A model generated the notes under the pieces. That model worked only from the letters and a program-made list of their open reading frames with translations, made no database searches and was not told where the DNA came from. Made by a program: the position numbers and the translations under genes. A stretch of DNA of 64,000 bases, taken from assembly GCA_900757495.1 (NCBI GenBank), contig CAAENX010000021.1, positions 1 through 64,000 of the forward strand, given 5' to 3'. Numbering within the stretch: the stretch's first letter is position 1; the number at the start of each line of letters is the position of its first letter. The DNA is from an uncultured Collinsella sp. Lineage in GTDB: Bacteria; Actinomycetota; Coriobacteriia; Coriobacteriales; Coriobacteriaceae. Shown piece by piece: positions 42,064-50,158 of the stretch.

Positions 42064-43230
42064 CTAGGCAGCCGGGCAAATCTTCTTGAAGAGCTCGATG
42101 ACGTCGTCGAGCGTCGCCTCGCGCGGGTTACCCGGGAAGCAAGCGTCGGCCATAGCGTCCTTGGCCAGGACCTCGATCTCGTCGGCCTTCATGGCCTCGC
42201 AGACGTGCGGGATGTTCACGTCGGCGGAGAGCTGCTTGACGGCGGCGATGGCGGCGTCGGCAGCCTCGTCGGTGCTCATGCCCGTGGTGTCAACGCCCAT
42301 GGCGACGGCAACCTTGGCCAGGCGCTCGGCGCAGACCGGCTTGTTGAACTCCATGGCGATCGGCAGCAGCATGGCGCAAGCGACGCCGTGCGGGGTGTCG
42401 TAGTGAGCAGACAGGGTGTGAGCCATGGCGTGGTCGATGCCCAGGCCAACGTTGGAGAAGCCCATGCCGGCGACATACTGACCAAGAGCCATGCCCTCGC
42501 GGCCGGAGCCGGGCTGGCCGGACTTGGCCTCGGCAACGGAGTCGCGCAGGTTCTCGCTGATCAACTTAATGGCCTCAAAGTGGAACATGTCGGAGAGCTC
42601 CCAGGCGCCCTTGGTGGTGTAGCCCTCGATGGCGTGGGTCAGAGCGTCCATACCAGTGGAAGCGGTAAGGCCGGCGGGCATGGAAGCCATCATGTCGGGG
42701 TCGACGACGGCAACCTCGGGGGCGTCGTTGGTGTCGACGCACACGAACTTGCGGACCTTCTCGGGGTCGGTGATGACGTAGTTGATGGTCACCTCGGCGG
42801 CGGTACCGGCGGTCGTCGGCACGGCGATGGTGAACACGGCGTGGTTCTTGGTGGGAGCAACGCCCTCGAGGCTGCGGACGTCGGCGAACTCGGGGTTGTT
42901 GATGATGATGCCGATGGCCTTGGCGGTGTCCATGGAGGAGCCACCACCGATGGTCACGATAGCGTCAGCCTCGGCGGCCTTGAAGGCCTCGACGCCGTCC
43001 TTGACGTTCTGGATAGTGGGGTTGGGCTTGATCTCGGAGTAGAGGCTCCAAGCGATGCCGGCGGCGTCGAGCTCGTCGGTCACCTTAGCGGTAACGCCAA
43101 ACTTAACCAGATCGGGGTCGGAGCAGACGAAGATCTTCTTGTAGCCGCGACGCTGGAGCTCACCGGGGATCTCCTTGATGGCGCCGGAACCATGATAAGA
43201 AATGGTATTGAGAACGAAACGATTAGCCAT
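42064..43230 (-). CDS. Iron-dependent alcohol dehydrogenase (FucO-like)
   Basis: 388 residues. Family III metal alcohol dehydrogenase; NAD(P) loop IGGGSSMDTAKAIG, and metal-binding residues in TGMDALTHAIEGY and GIDHAMAHTLSAHYDTPHG (three His). Closest in type to lactaldehyde reductase or 1,3-propanediol dehydrogenase; the exact alcohol is unknown. A GC hairpin (GCGGGGC ... GCCCCGC) and two LacI-like dyads precede it, which suggests it is a regulated fermentative enzyme. Confidence 0.93.
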   Translation of the reverse strand: MANRFVLNTISYHGSGAIKEIPGELQRRGYKKIFVCSDPDLVKFGVTAKVTDELDAAGIAWSLYSEIKPNPTIQNVKDGVEAFKAAEADAIVTIGGGSSMDTAKAIGIIINNPEFADVRSLEGVAPTKNHAVFTIAVPTTAGTAAEVTINYVITDPEKVRKFVCVDTNDAPEVAVVDPDMMASMPAGLTASTGMDALTHAIEGYTTKGAWELSDMFHFEAIKLISENLRDSVAEAKSGQPGSGREGMALGQYVAGMGFSNVGLGIDHAMAHTLSAHYDTPHGVACAMLLPIAMEFNKPVCAERLAKVAVAMGVDTTGMSTDEAADAAIAAVKQLSADVNIPHVCEAMKADEIEVLAKDAMADACFPGNPREATLDDVIELFKKICPAA

Positions 43231-43642
43231 TGATAGCCTCCCATCGTGTGCGGGGCACCCATTACGCCCCGCGCTGCAAGTTCCATCCTAACGCTTTTGA
43301 AACAAAAAATGCATGAGAACGTCAAAAGTGTTAAAGCGTTTCAACATAATAACGGAGCCCCAGCCCTTCCCTCCCGACTGCAGCGAAGGCTAGATTATAG
43401 GAGCAATTGCCCAAAGAATACGACCAACTCAGTCTATAAATTGTTTCTGTTTTAGCAATATATGTTTGACAATACGTTTATAAAAGGATACTTTATAGTA
43501 ATTAATATGCATGCAGCAAATAGCGTCATTCATTTTGTTAGAAATTGCCCATGCGGTTATTGCAGCTGCATGTACTGCAACGTACAGCGTAATTCTCCGC
43601 ACGAAGCAGAAGACGGTTCCAATTCGATCGAGGCGATGACGC
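43231..43642. other. A/T-rich upstream region of the LURP-one-like gene
   Basis: Low-GC stretch holding the LacI-like sites above, a TTGACA at 43466-43471 with TACTTT 17 bp downstream (43489-43494), and a small Cys-rich ORF. The composition differs strongly from neighbouring DNA, suggesting acquired sequence. Confidence 0.5.
43288..43345 (-). promoter_or_regulatory. Pair of LacI-type operator-like sites
   Basis: CTAACGCTTTTGAAAC (from 43288) and GTTAAAGCGTTTCAAC (43330-43345) are about 40 bp apart and share the AAnCGnTT core typical of LacI/CcpA-family sites. The second is a near-perfect palindrome. They flank an A/T-rich stretch where the promoter of the alcohol dehydrogenase gene could lie (TTGACG or TTGAAA as -35). 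The regulator is not in this window. Confidence 0.45.
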
Positions 43643-43662
43643 GTGATGGCTACTGGTCCTAA
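43507..43662 (+). CDS. Possible small Cys-rich peptide
   Basis: 51 codons, ATG at 43507 (an in-frame ATG at 43462 would add 15). It reads MHAANSVIHFVRNCPCGYCS and contains the cluster NCPCGYCSCMYCN, five cysteines in twelve residues. The stop overlaps the start of the LURP-one-like gene, as in a coupled leader peptide. No good ribosome site is visible. It could be chance. Confidence 0.3.
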   Translation: MHAANSVIHFVRNCPCGYCSCMYCNVQRNSPHEAEDGSNSIEAMTRDGYWS

Positions 43663-44182
43663 ATCGAGCAAGACGGCTACAAACGAATATCGAATCTCAA
43701 TTGAAGGTAACCCTTATCCGCATGCTCTGGCTCTCGTCAACCCAGCGGGAGACAACCTCAACATCAAAAGACATGGGTTCACGGGTCCACTAGGACAGCT
43801 ATTGAGTCTTAAATACACCGTTTATGACGATGCAAATGAAAAGCTCTTTACTGTCGTCGACGGTGGTTTTAGTAACATGCCCAGGGTTGCGCTCATCATC
43901 GAACACAAGGAAGTTGCGGTGTTCGATTATGGCCTAAACAGACTTGAGATGAAGTGCGTAACGAACATACCGAATTACACAATAAAAGGTAACTTCCTAT
44001 TTGGAGATTACGATATATTCAGTCAACGGGAAGTGAAGCTATCTTCAGTTAACGTCCTTCAATGTGATAAACAATCGTGCTTTAACATACAGGTTTTGGA
44101 TAAAGCCGAATTAGCCGCCGCAATTGGAATACCCACAGCCATTGCCCTTCTGAGGGCTCGGATTGAAGAGCATCTCGAATAA
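43646..44182 (+). CDS. LURP-one/tubby-like (scramblase-type) protein
   Basis: About 178 residues. Pattern of beta-strands with YTVYDDANEKLFTVVDGGF is like LURP-one-related proteins, a tubby/scramblase-like beta-barrel fold found in plants and bacteria, whose bacterial role is unknown. The remainder is TNIPNYTIKGNFLFGDYDIF and a C-terminal helix. Codon use and low GC point to transfer. An upstream GTG adds one residue. Confidence 0.7.
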   Translation: MATGPKSSKTATNEYRISIEGNPYPHALALVNPAGDNLNIKRHGFTGPLGQLLSLKYTVYDDANEKLFTVVDGGFSNMPRVALIIEHKEVAVFDYGLNRLEMKCVTNIPNYTIKGNFLFGDYDIFSQREVKLSSVNVLQCDKQSCFNIQVLDKAELAAAIGIPTAIALLRARIEEHLE

Positions 44183-44208
44183 ATTGCAAAAAGCAGTTCG
44201 TAACAACA

Positions 44209-44243
44209 TTCAGGAGCTAGATAGTTTTTTCCTGGCTCCTGAA
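44209..44243 (+). terminator. Terminator-like hairpin after the LURP-one-like gene
   Basis: TTCAGGAGC (44209-44217) and GCTCCTGAA (44235-44243) form a 9-bp stem about 27 bp past the stop. The loop contains TTTTTT, but no T run follows the stem, so termination is uncertain. Confidence 0.5.
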
Positions 44244-44272
44244 GCTGTACTACATAGAGATGAAAATATATT

Positions 44273-44299
44273 GCGGCAAAGGGGCTGTCCCTTTGCCGC
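44273..44299. terminator. Strong hairpin between convergent genes
   Basis: GCGGCAAAGGG (44273-44283) and CCCTTTGCCGC (44289-44299) pair perfectly. On the minus strand the following bases are AATATATTTT, so it probably ends the DUF1275 gene. Confidence 0.7.
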
Positions 44300-44305
44300 A
44301 TTCGG

Positions 44306-45022
44306 TTACTTTCGACAGCCCTCTTTCCAAGCCTCGGCCGCAACCTTCCAGCGAAAACGCAAGTCGCGCTCGCGGTCGATGAACATGATGGCAAACGCGA
44401 CAAACAGCAGCACGCTCGCCACGACGATGGCGTGCAGGCCCATGCGCTCAATACACCAGTTGCCCAACACGGCGCCAAACACAAAGGTAAAGATCACGCC
44501 AAAGTACAGCAGGCCGTTTTCCAAAAAGCCGCGCTTGTGGGTGATGATGTAGTCGTCCACGTTTTGCAAGGCATTACGGAGGTTGCCGATACACATGGTC
44601 GTGGCGATGCCGTGACCGTGGATCTTGCGGAAGCTCTCGACCTGCATGCCGCAGGCAAACGAGGTGAGGCAGTTGGCGAGCAGGTTGTAACCGCCGCCCG
44701 GGATAAAGCTCACGCCCAGCAAGATAACGGCTTCAAAAAACACCGTCACCTGGCGCCAGTGAATCACACTGCCAAACCGCTCGTGAACCAGGTCGGCAAG
44801 CATAATGCCCACAGCAAACGACACCACGGGGAAGAAGTAGCGCCCCGCCAGTGCCCAGTTGCCTTCCGAGATGCTCACGCCCACGAGCAGGATGTTGCCC
44901 GTCTGCGCGTTGGCGAAAACATGATCGCGCCCAATGTACGAATACACATCCATAAAGCCACCGGCGAGCGCCAAGATGATGCCCAGCTCAATAGACTCCG
45001 ATATCTGTTTGGCACGCTGCAT
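44306..45022 (-). CDS. DUF1275 (YoaK-type) membrane protein
   Basis: About 238 residues from the ATG at 45022 (MQRAKQISESIELG), with AAGGAGG about ten bases upstream. About six membrane helices. Conserved family segments: ALAGGFMDVYSYIGRDHVFANAQTGN near the N-terminus, and CGMQVESFRKIHGHGIATTMCIGNLRN. Function of the family is unknown; transport is suspected. Confidence 0.92.
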   Translation of the reverse strand: MQRAKQISESIELGIILALAGGFMDVYSYIGRDHVFANAQTGNILLVGVSISEGNWALAGRYFFPVVSFAVGIMLADLVHERFGSVIHWRQVTVFFEAVILLGVSFIPGGGYNLLANCLTSFACGMQVESFRKIHGHGIATTMCIGNLRNALQNVDDYIITHKRGFLENGLLYFGVIFTFVFGAVLGNWCIERMGLHAIVVASVLLFVAFAIMFIDRERDLRFRWKVAAEAWKEGCRK

Positions 45023-45204
45023 CGTCGTGCATCCTCCTTGTTGACGACTCTCTCGTGCGTTGGCGGAAACATAGCCGCCGTTCATACTGTAACCCATTGA
45101 CAACATGGCATGCGCGCGAGACGGGCTCCCCAACGCGCGGATACACAGTCTGGAAACAAACGGCACCCGCATCGATACGCCGATCCGCCAACCCATGTAC
45201 TCCA

Positions 45205-45237
45205 CCAGTCTTTTTAGCCCCGTCCCAAAAAGACTGG
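45205..45237. repeat. Palindrome with CCCCGTCCC loop
   Basis: CCAGTCTTTTT (45205-45215) and AAAAAGACTGG (45227-45237) form a perfect 11-bp stem around AGCCCCGTCCC. It shares the loop and the T5/A5 inner stem with the hairpins at 22179-22291, though the outer stem differs. A TACAAT at 45239-45244, a likely -10 for ygiQ, begins two bases after it. Confidence 0.75.
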
Positions 45238-45275
45238 TTACAATTACGTGCAGCATACAAACACCGGGAGGGATC

Positions 45276-47417
45276 GTGGCAAAAAAGCCTCAGCACGCTC
45301 AGAACAACCAGCGCAGTCAGCAGGGCAAACAGGGCCAGCAGCAAAAGCGCGGCGGTAAGGCGCAGGCCACGGTCGCCCGCACCAAGCATTCCCAAGCGAC
45401 GCCCGCCCGCCCCTGGCGTCCGGGCCGCGATAAGTTCCTCCCCGTCAGTCGTGCCGACATGGATGCGCGCGGCTGGGACCAGTGCGACTTTGTCTACATC
45501 TGCGGTGACGCCTACGTGGACCATCCCAGCTTTGGCATGGCTATCATCAGCCGCGTCCTTGACGCGCACGGCTACAAGGTGGGTATCATCTGCCAGCCCG
45601 ACTGGACCGATCCCGCCAGCATCACGGTGCTCGGCGAGCCTCGCCTGAGCTTTCTCGTCAGTGCCGGCAACATGGACTCCATGGTCAACCACTATTCGGT
45701 GACCAAGCACCGCCGCCACTCCGACGCCTACACCCCCGGCGGCGAAGAGGGGCACCGTCCCAACCGAGCCGTCACGGTCTATGGCAACCTCATCCGCCAG
45801 ACGTTCAAGGACGCTCCCATCATCATCGGCGGCATCGAGGCGAGCCTGCGCCGTCTGGCCCACTACGACTACTGGCAGGACAAGCTCAAGCGCTCGGTAC
45901 TGCTCGACTCGGGCGCCGACATCCTCATCTACGGCATGGGCGAGCACGCGATTGTCGAGATCGCCGACGCGCTCGACGCGGGACTGCCTGTCGACCAGAT
46001 CACCTATATCAACGGCACCGTCTACCGCACGGGTTCGCTCGACGAGGTCTACGACTACGACCTGCTGCCCAGCTGGGACGACCTTACCGCCGACAAGCTC
46101 AACTACGCGCGCAGCTTTAACGTGCAGCAGCAGAATATGGACCCCATCACCGGTCATCGCCTGGTAGAGCCCTATCCCAACAGCGTCTATGTGGTGCAGA
46201 ACCCGCCATCGGCGGCGCTCACCACCGACGAGATGGACGATGTGGCCGAGCTTCCCTACGCCCGCGATTGGCATCCCGACTACGACGCGGCGGGCGGCGT
46301 ACCGGCCTTTGCCGAAATCAAATTTTCCATTAGCTCCAACCGCGGCTGTTTTGGCGAGTGCTCGTTTTGCGCCCTCACCTTCCACCAGGGCCGCGTACTG
46401 CAGATGCGCAGCCACGACTCGATCATGCGCGAGGCCGAGCTGCTCACGCGCGATCCCGAGTTTAAGGGCTACATCAACGACGTGGGCGGACCGACGGCCA
46501 ACTTTAGCCGCCCGGCCTGTGACAAGCAGCTCAAGCACGGCGTGTGCAAGAACAAGCGCTGCCTGTGGCCGAGCGTATGCAAAAACATGGTGGTCGACGA
46601 GAGCGGCTACACACAGTTGCTGCGCGACCTGCGCCAGCTGCCGGGCGTCAAAAAGGTCTTCGTCCGCAGCGGCATCCGTTTTGACTACACCATGGCAGAT
46701 GCCTCGGACGAGTTTTTGCGCGAGCTGCTGGAACACCATGTCTCGGGCCAGCTGCGCGTAGCGCCCGAGCATGTGAGCGACGCGGTGCTCTCTGTGATGG
46801 GCAAGCCGAGCCGCGCCGTCTACGACGCGTTCTGCCGTAAATTTGAACGCTTGAACCGCGAATACGGACTCAAGCAGTACGTAGTGCCATACCTAATCTC
46901 GAGCCACCCCGGCTCGACCATGAAGGAAGCTGTGGACCTTGCCGAGGCCGTGCGCGACATGGGCTACATGCCCGAGCAGGTGCAGGACTTCTACCCCACC
47001 CCGTCCACCATGTCGACCTGCATGTACTACACCGGCGTGGACCCACGCACCATGCAGCCGATCTACGTGGCACGCGACCCGCACGAGAAGGCCATGCAAC
47101 GCGCGCTCATCCAGTATCGCAAGCCCGAGAACTACAAGCTCGTGCGCGAGGCGCTGGAAAAAGCCGGGCGTCGTGACCTGATCGGCTACACCAAACACTG
47201 TCTAATCCGCCCCGTGCCGCCGCGCCCGGGTGAGACGCCTGCTGGCGGTGGGCATGGCACCGGCAAGAAAGGCGGCAAGCCGCACGGTGGCGCTGGCGGC
47301 AAGGGACCCAAAGGCAGCAAGGGGCACGGCGGCATGTCGCGTGCACAGAACACTGCCGGGCGCAACCGTGCAGCTCAGGGGCGTCAGGGCGCCAACGGAG
47401 GCGGGCGTCGCAACTAG
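45276..47417 (+). CDS. YgiQ-family radical SAM protein
   Basis: 713 residues from the GTG at 45276, which has GGGAGG four bases upstream; ATGs further upstream lack family similarity. N-terminal B12-binding-like domain (VYICGDAYVDHPSFGMAIISRVL), then the radical SAM core with CxxxCxxC in SSNRGCFGECSFCALTFHQG. A cysteine-rich region follows (CDKQLKHGVCKNKRCLWPSVC). The C-terminus is basic and Gly-rich (GGHGTGKKGGKPHGG and on). Function of YgiQ is unknown; it is widely conserved. Confidence 0.95.
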   Translation: MAKKPQHAQNNQRSQQGKQGQQQKRGGKAQATVARTKHSQATPARPWRPGRDKFLPVSRADMDARGWDQCDFVYICGDAYVDHPSFGMAIISRVLDAHGYKVGIICQPDWTDPASITVLGEPRLSFLVSAGNMDSMVNHYSVTKHRRHSDAYTPGGEEGHRPNRAVTVYGNLIRQTFKDAPIIIGGIEASLRRLAHYDYWQDKLKRSVLLDSGADILIYGMGEHAIVEIADALDAGLPVDQITYINGTVYRTGSLDEVYDYDLLPSWDDLTADKLNYARSFNVQQQNMDPITGHRLVEPYPNSVYVVQNPPSAALTTDEMDDVAELPYARDWHPDYDAAGGVPAFAEIKFSISSNRGCFGECSFCALTFHQGRVLQMRSHDSIMREAELLTRDPEFKGYINDVGGPTANFSRPACDKQLKHGVCKNKRCLWPSVCKNMVVDESGYTQLLRDLRQLPGVKKVFVRSGIRFDYTMADASDEFLRELLEHHVSGQLRVAPEHVSDAVLSVMGKPSRAVYDAFCRKFERLNREYGLKQYVVPYLISSHPGSTMKEAVDLAEAVRDMGYMPEQVQDFYPTPSTMSTCMYYTGVDPRTMQPIYVARDPHEKAMQRALIQYRKPENYKLVREALEKAGRRDLIGYTKHCLIRPVPPRPGETPAGGGHGTGKKGGKPHGGAGGKGPKGSKGHGGMSRAQNTAGRNRAAQGRQGANGGGRRN

Positions 47418-48325
47418 GGCAGCGGCGCGCTCGCTGCGCCCATCCCACACGCGTGGCGCAGCGAGCGCATAGCCTCAACGAGGATGACGCCGGCGATAGC
47501 GACCGTGATTACCACGTCGAGCGGTGTGTTCACAAACCACAACAGACCCATCAGGTACGACCCGGCGTTAAAGGCAAAGTGCAGCAGGATCGTGTAGCGG
47601 AGCTTTCCGGTGGTCACGAGCACCCAGCCAAAGATGAGGCCGGCGGCACCCGCATAGCAGCCCTGTACCCAGTTCATGTGCATAAAACCGAAGATTGCCG
47701 CCTGCAGCACAATCGCCGCGGCGATACCCCACGTGCTTGGTGCCGCCCAGGGCACCATGGCGCCGTCCTGCGCGCTCGCACGACGCCTGCGCTTCCAAAG
47801 CGGGCGGCACTGCGGATTAAACGCTCGTAGCGAAAACTCAAAAACAATGCCGCGCACCAGCAACTCCTCGCAAAACGGAGCGCCGAGCACCGTGGTCAGG
47901 ACGGCAAGAAGGTTGGTATCGCCCAAGCCTGTTTCCTCGACGAGCTCGCTATAGTCCGCCGCAACCTCGGGCAGCAGCGACAGCACGCCGTCGCATAGGT
48001 AGCTAATGACCACCTGCATGGATAGGCCGATCACGACAACGCATGCGACGCGCTTCCATGCAGCATTTGCTCCCCCGCCGAGCGGGCGTTCACCTTGCCG
48101 GCGCGCCATGAAGGAGCGGGGCCACAGATAGCGCCACCACAGCAGCGCCATCAAAAACGACGCCGTCTGAGCGGCGGCCTGAAACCATTGAATATCGAGA
48201 TTGTCGATCGGGAAACCCGTCAGTGCCGACACGATGTCCAGCGCGGAGAACAAAACAATGCTCAGGGCAATATCGGCAGCGACGACACCAAAACAGGCAA
48301 GCGCCCAAACCAGCGCATTGAGCAT
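47414..48325 (-). CDS. CPBP-family intramembrane protease
   Basis: About 303 residues from the ATG at 48325, with GGAGG five bases before. About eight membrane helices. The CPBP/Abi motifs are complete: EELLVRG (EExxxR), FGFMHMNW (FxxxH) and HFAFNAG (HxxxN). Family members cleave CAAX-like or other membrane substrates, and in Gram-positives are linked to bacteriocin immunity. It lies 34 bp after a RelB-like antitoxin gene, probably in one operon. Its 3' end overlaps ygiQ by 4 bp, convergently. Confidence 0.9.
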   Translation of the reverse strand: MLNALVWALACFGVVAADIALSIVLFSALDIVSALTGFPIDNLDIQWFQAAAQTASFLMALLWWRYLWPRSFMARRQGERPLGGGANAAWKRVACVVVIGLSMQVVISYLCDGVLSLLPEVAADYSELVEETGLGDTNLLAVLTTVLGAPFCEELLVRGIVFEFSLRAFNPQCRPLWKRRRRASAQDGAMVPWAAPSTWGIAAAIVLQAAIFGFMHMNWVQGCYAGAAGLIFGWVLVTTGKLRYTILLHFAFNAGSYLMGLLWFVNTPLDVVITVAIAGVILVEAMRSLRHACGMGAASAPLP

Positions 48326-48359
48326 GCCAACCTCCTCAAAACCCGGCACTTGGGGACAG

Positions 48360-48563
48360 TCATTGTTGATGAGAATCGGGCGCAGCGCCAAAAGCCCCGT
48401 TGGGCGAAATGTCGAACGGGAAGGTGCCGCAGCGATTGAACGCGGCGATAAACATGCGGATGGCGTTGGACGGCGTGGTGCCCACGAGCTGGGTTGCCGC
48501 CGCGAAGGCCGCCTTTTCCTCGGGCAAGACCTTCGCGACAACCGGGGTCATGTGTTCTGCCAT
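48360..48563 (-). CDS. RelB/DinJ-like antitoxin, no toxin partner
   Basis: 67 residues from the ATG at 48563 with AAGGAA six bases upstream. MAEHMTPVVAKVLPEEKAAF then TTPSNAIRMFIAAFNRCGTF and PFDIS match the RelB/DinJ ribbon-helix-helix DNA-binding pattern (TPSxAIRxF...PFDI). Usually such genes precede a RelE/YafQ toxin; here the next gene downstream is the CPBP protease and no RelE-like frame was found. A palindrome lies about 115 bp upstream and may be its operator. Confidence 0.8.
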   Translation of the reverse strand: MAEHMTPVVAKVLPEEKAAFAAATQLVGTTPSNAIRMFIAAFNRCGTFPFDISPNGAFGAAPDSHQQ

Positions 48564-48677
48564 GGCGCTTCCTTTTTGAAACGACGGTGGTGCGGATAGA
48601 TGCGGGCCACGCGGCTGGGCGACGGGCTGTGAAGGCAACCCGATTGGCCCGCATCCGGAGTTTGTTTCTGCTGCGTT

Positions 48678-48706
48678 GGTATTACTTGGTATTCCTAAGT
48701 ATTACC
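48678..48706 (-). promoter_or_regulatory. Operator-like palindrome upstream of the RelB-like gene
   Basis: GGTATTACTT (48678-48687) and AAGTATTACC (48697-48706) are inverted at 9 of 10 positions around GGTATTCCT, a third related word. On the minus strand it lies directly after TATTCT, a plausible -10 at about 48720-48715. This is the right place for a ribbon-helix-helix autorepressor. Confidence 0.55.
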
Positions 48707-48778
48707 CCGCAGATAGAATAGCACACCCGACCCAATGGGGGCGGAGGAAAACGAATCATTTTGTTGCTGAGTAGGTAT

Positions 48779-50155
48779 TTAGAGCGTGATGATGTCCGAG
48801 ATATCGAGGGCCTGAGCGTCGGCGACATCGTGCGATGCAAGCAGCAGCATACGGCCGTCGAGCAAGTCGAGCACGACCTCGGCGCATGCGTCGCGCGCAG
48901 CGGTATCTAAACCGGTAAAGGGCTCGTCAAGAATCACCGCGCCGCCCGGGCACAGCAGGGCTCGAGCGATCTCGACGCGACGGCGCTGCCCGCCCGAAAG
49001 CTCGGCCACGCGAGTATGTACATCGACCCCCGGCACCAGCAGGCGCAACAGGGCCGCAGCACTCGAGGCGTCCACGCGTGCATCGGCGCACACTAGCACG
49101 TTATCCAGCGCCGCGGCGGACTCGACCAAGTGTGCATCCTGAAACACCATGGAGCACGGCGCGCACTCCCCCGCCGCAAGGGCAAGGAGCGTAGACTTGC
49201 CCGCACCCGAGGCGCCCATCACACAGATACGCCCAGACGCGGGCACGTTGAGCACCAGTCCGGCGAGCGCCGGCGCCCAGGGCGCGCGATCGCCCACGGC
49301 GAGCGCAAGCTCCGCCGCAGCGCCATCGCTCGCGGTCCCCGCGCGCCCGCGCAGTCCATCCCCATGCGCCCGCACGGCCGCTCCCCACGCCACGGGTCCC
49401 GAAACTCGCAGCAGCCACACCAGCACGCGCTCGCACGCCCACGAGGCGGCAACGACCAGCACGGTCCACGCCAGCAGATCAGCCGTCTCAATCAAAAGCT
49501 TTGCCTGATAGATGCGCTCGCCCACGGAACCCACCGCCATGCCGATAAGCTCGGCTGCCGCACCGGCCTTCCAGCTCATGCCGATGACCGCCTTCGCGCA
49601 CGAAAGCACAAACGGCAGCACCTCACGCCAGGTATGGGCGCAAAACAGTCGCCAGCCCCGCACGCCATGCAGGCGGAACATCTGCTCCAGCGGCTTATCA
49701 ACCTGCGTCAAACCCTCGACCAGCGAGAAATATACGCCCGGCAGCGCCATCAAAAAGACCGCCGCGATGCTCACACGTGCCGACCCCAACCAAATGAGCA
49801 GCAGGACCACCACGCAGGCAACCGGCGTCGCCTTTACAAACGACAGCGCCGGAGCCACCAGGCGCGCAAACGCACGCGAACGTGACGAAATCCCGGCAAG
49901 CACGCCACCACACACCGCGGCAAGCGCCAGCCCGCCTAGTATCCGCGCGCCCGAGCCCGCCAAAATCGCCCAGGTACCGCCATCGCACACCAGGCGCAGC
50001 AGCGCCAAGGCAACAGCGCCCGGCCCCGGCAAAATCAGCGGCTGCGCCACCAGCGCCGCCACCAGCATCCACACGGCAAGCCAAAAGGCGGCGACGGCAC
50101 CCACTGCCGCCACCGCCTTCGCACGCTCAGTCATTTGTCGAGCAAACGCACGCAC
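48779..50155 (-). CDS. Fused ABC permease-ATPase
   Basis: 458 residues. N-terminal half: a BPD_transp_1-type permease with about six helices (EAA-like loop in EQMFRLHGVRGWRLFCAHTWREVLPF). C-terminal half: an ABC ATPase with Walker A GASGAGKSTLLA, Q-loop MVFQDAHLV, signature LSGGQRRRVEIARAL, Walker B GAVILDEPF and switch His in LLASHDVAD. SsuC/SsuB or TauC/TauB-type uptake systems usually keep these as two genes. It starts 3 bp after the binding-protein gene. The ATPase part is short. Confidence 0.92.
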   Translation of the reverse strand: MRAFARQMTERAKAVAAVGAVAAFWLAVWMLVAALVAQPLILPGPGAVALALLRLVCDGGTWAILAGSGARILGGLALAAVCGGVLAGISSRSRAFARLVAPALSFVKATPVACVVVLLLIWLGSARVSIAAVFLMALPGVYFSLVEGLTQVDKPLEQMFRLHGVRGWRLFCAHTWREVLPFVLSCAKAVIGMSWKAGAAAELIGMAVGSVGERIYQAKLLIETADLLAWTVLVVAASWACERVLVWLLRVSGPVAWGAAVRAHGDGLRGRAGTASDGAAAELALAVGDRAPWAPALAGLVLNVPASGRICVMGASGAGKSTLLALAAGECAPCSMVFQDAHLVESAAALDNVLVCADARVDASSAAALLRLLVPGVDVHTRVAELSGGQRRRVEIARALLCPGGAVILDEPFTGLDTAARDACAEVVLDLLDGRMLLLASHDVADAQALDISDIITL

Positions 50156-50158
50156 GGG

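Noticed and set aside
41638..43233. 531-codon plus-strand frame from element A through the alcohol dehydrogenase gene
   Set aside because: Joins a non-coding repeat to an antisense shadow; no conservation with copy B.
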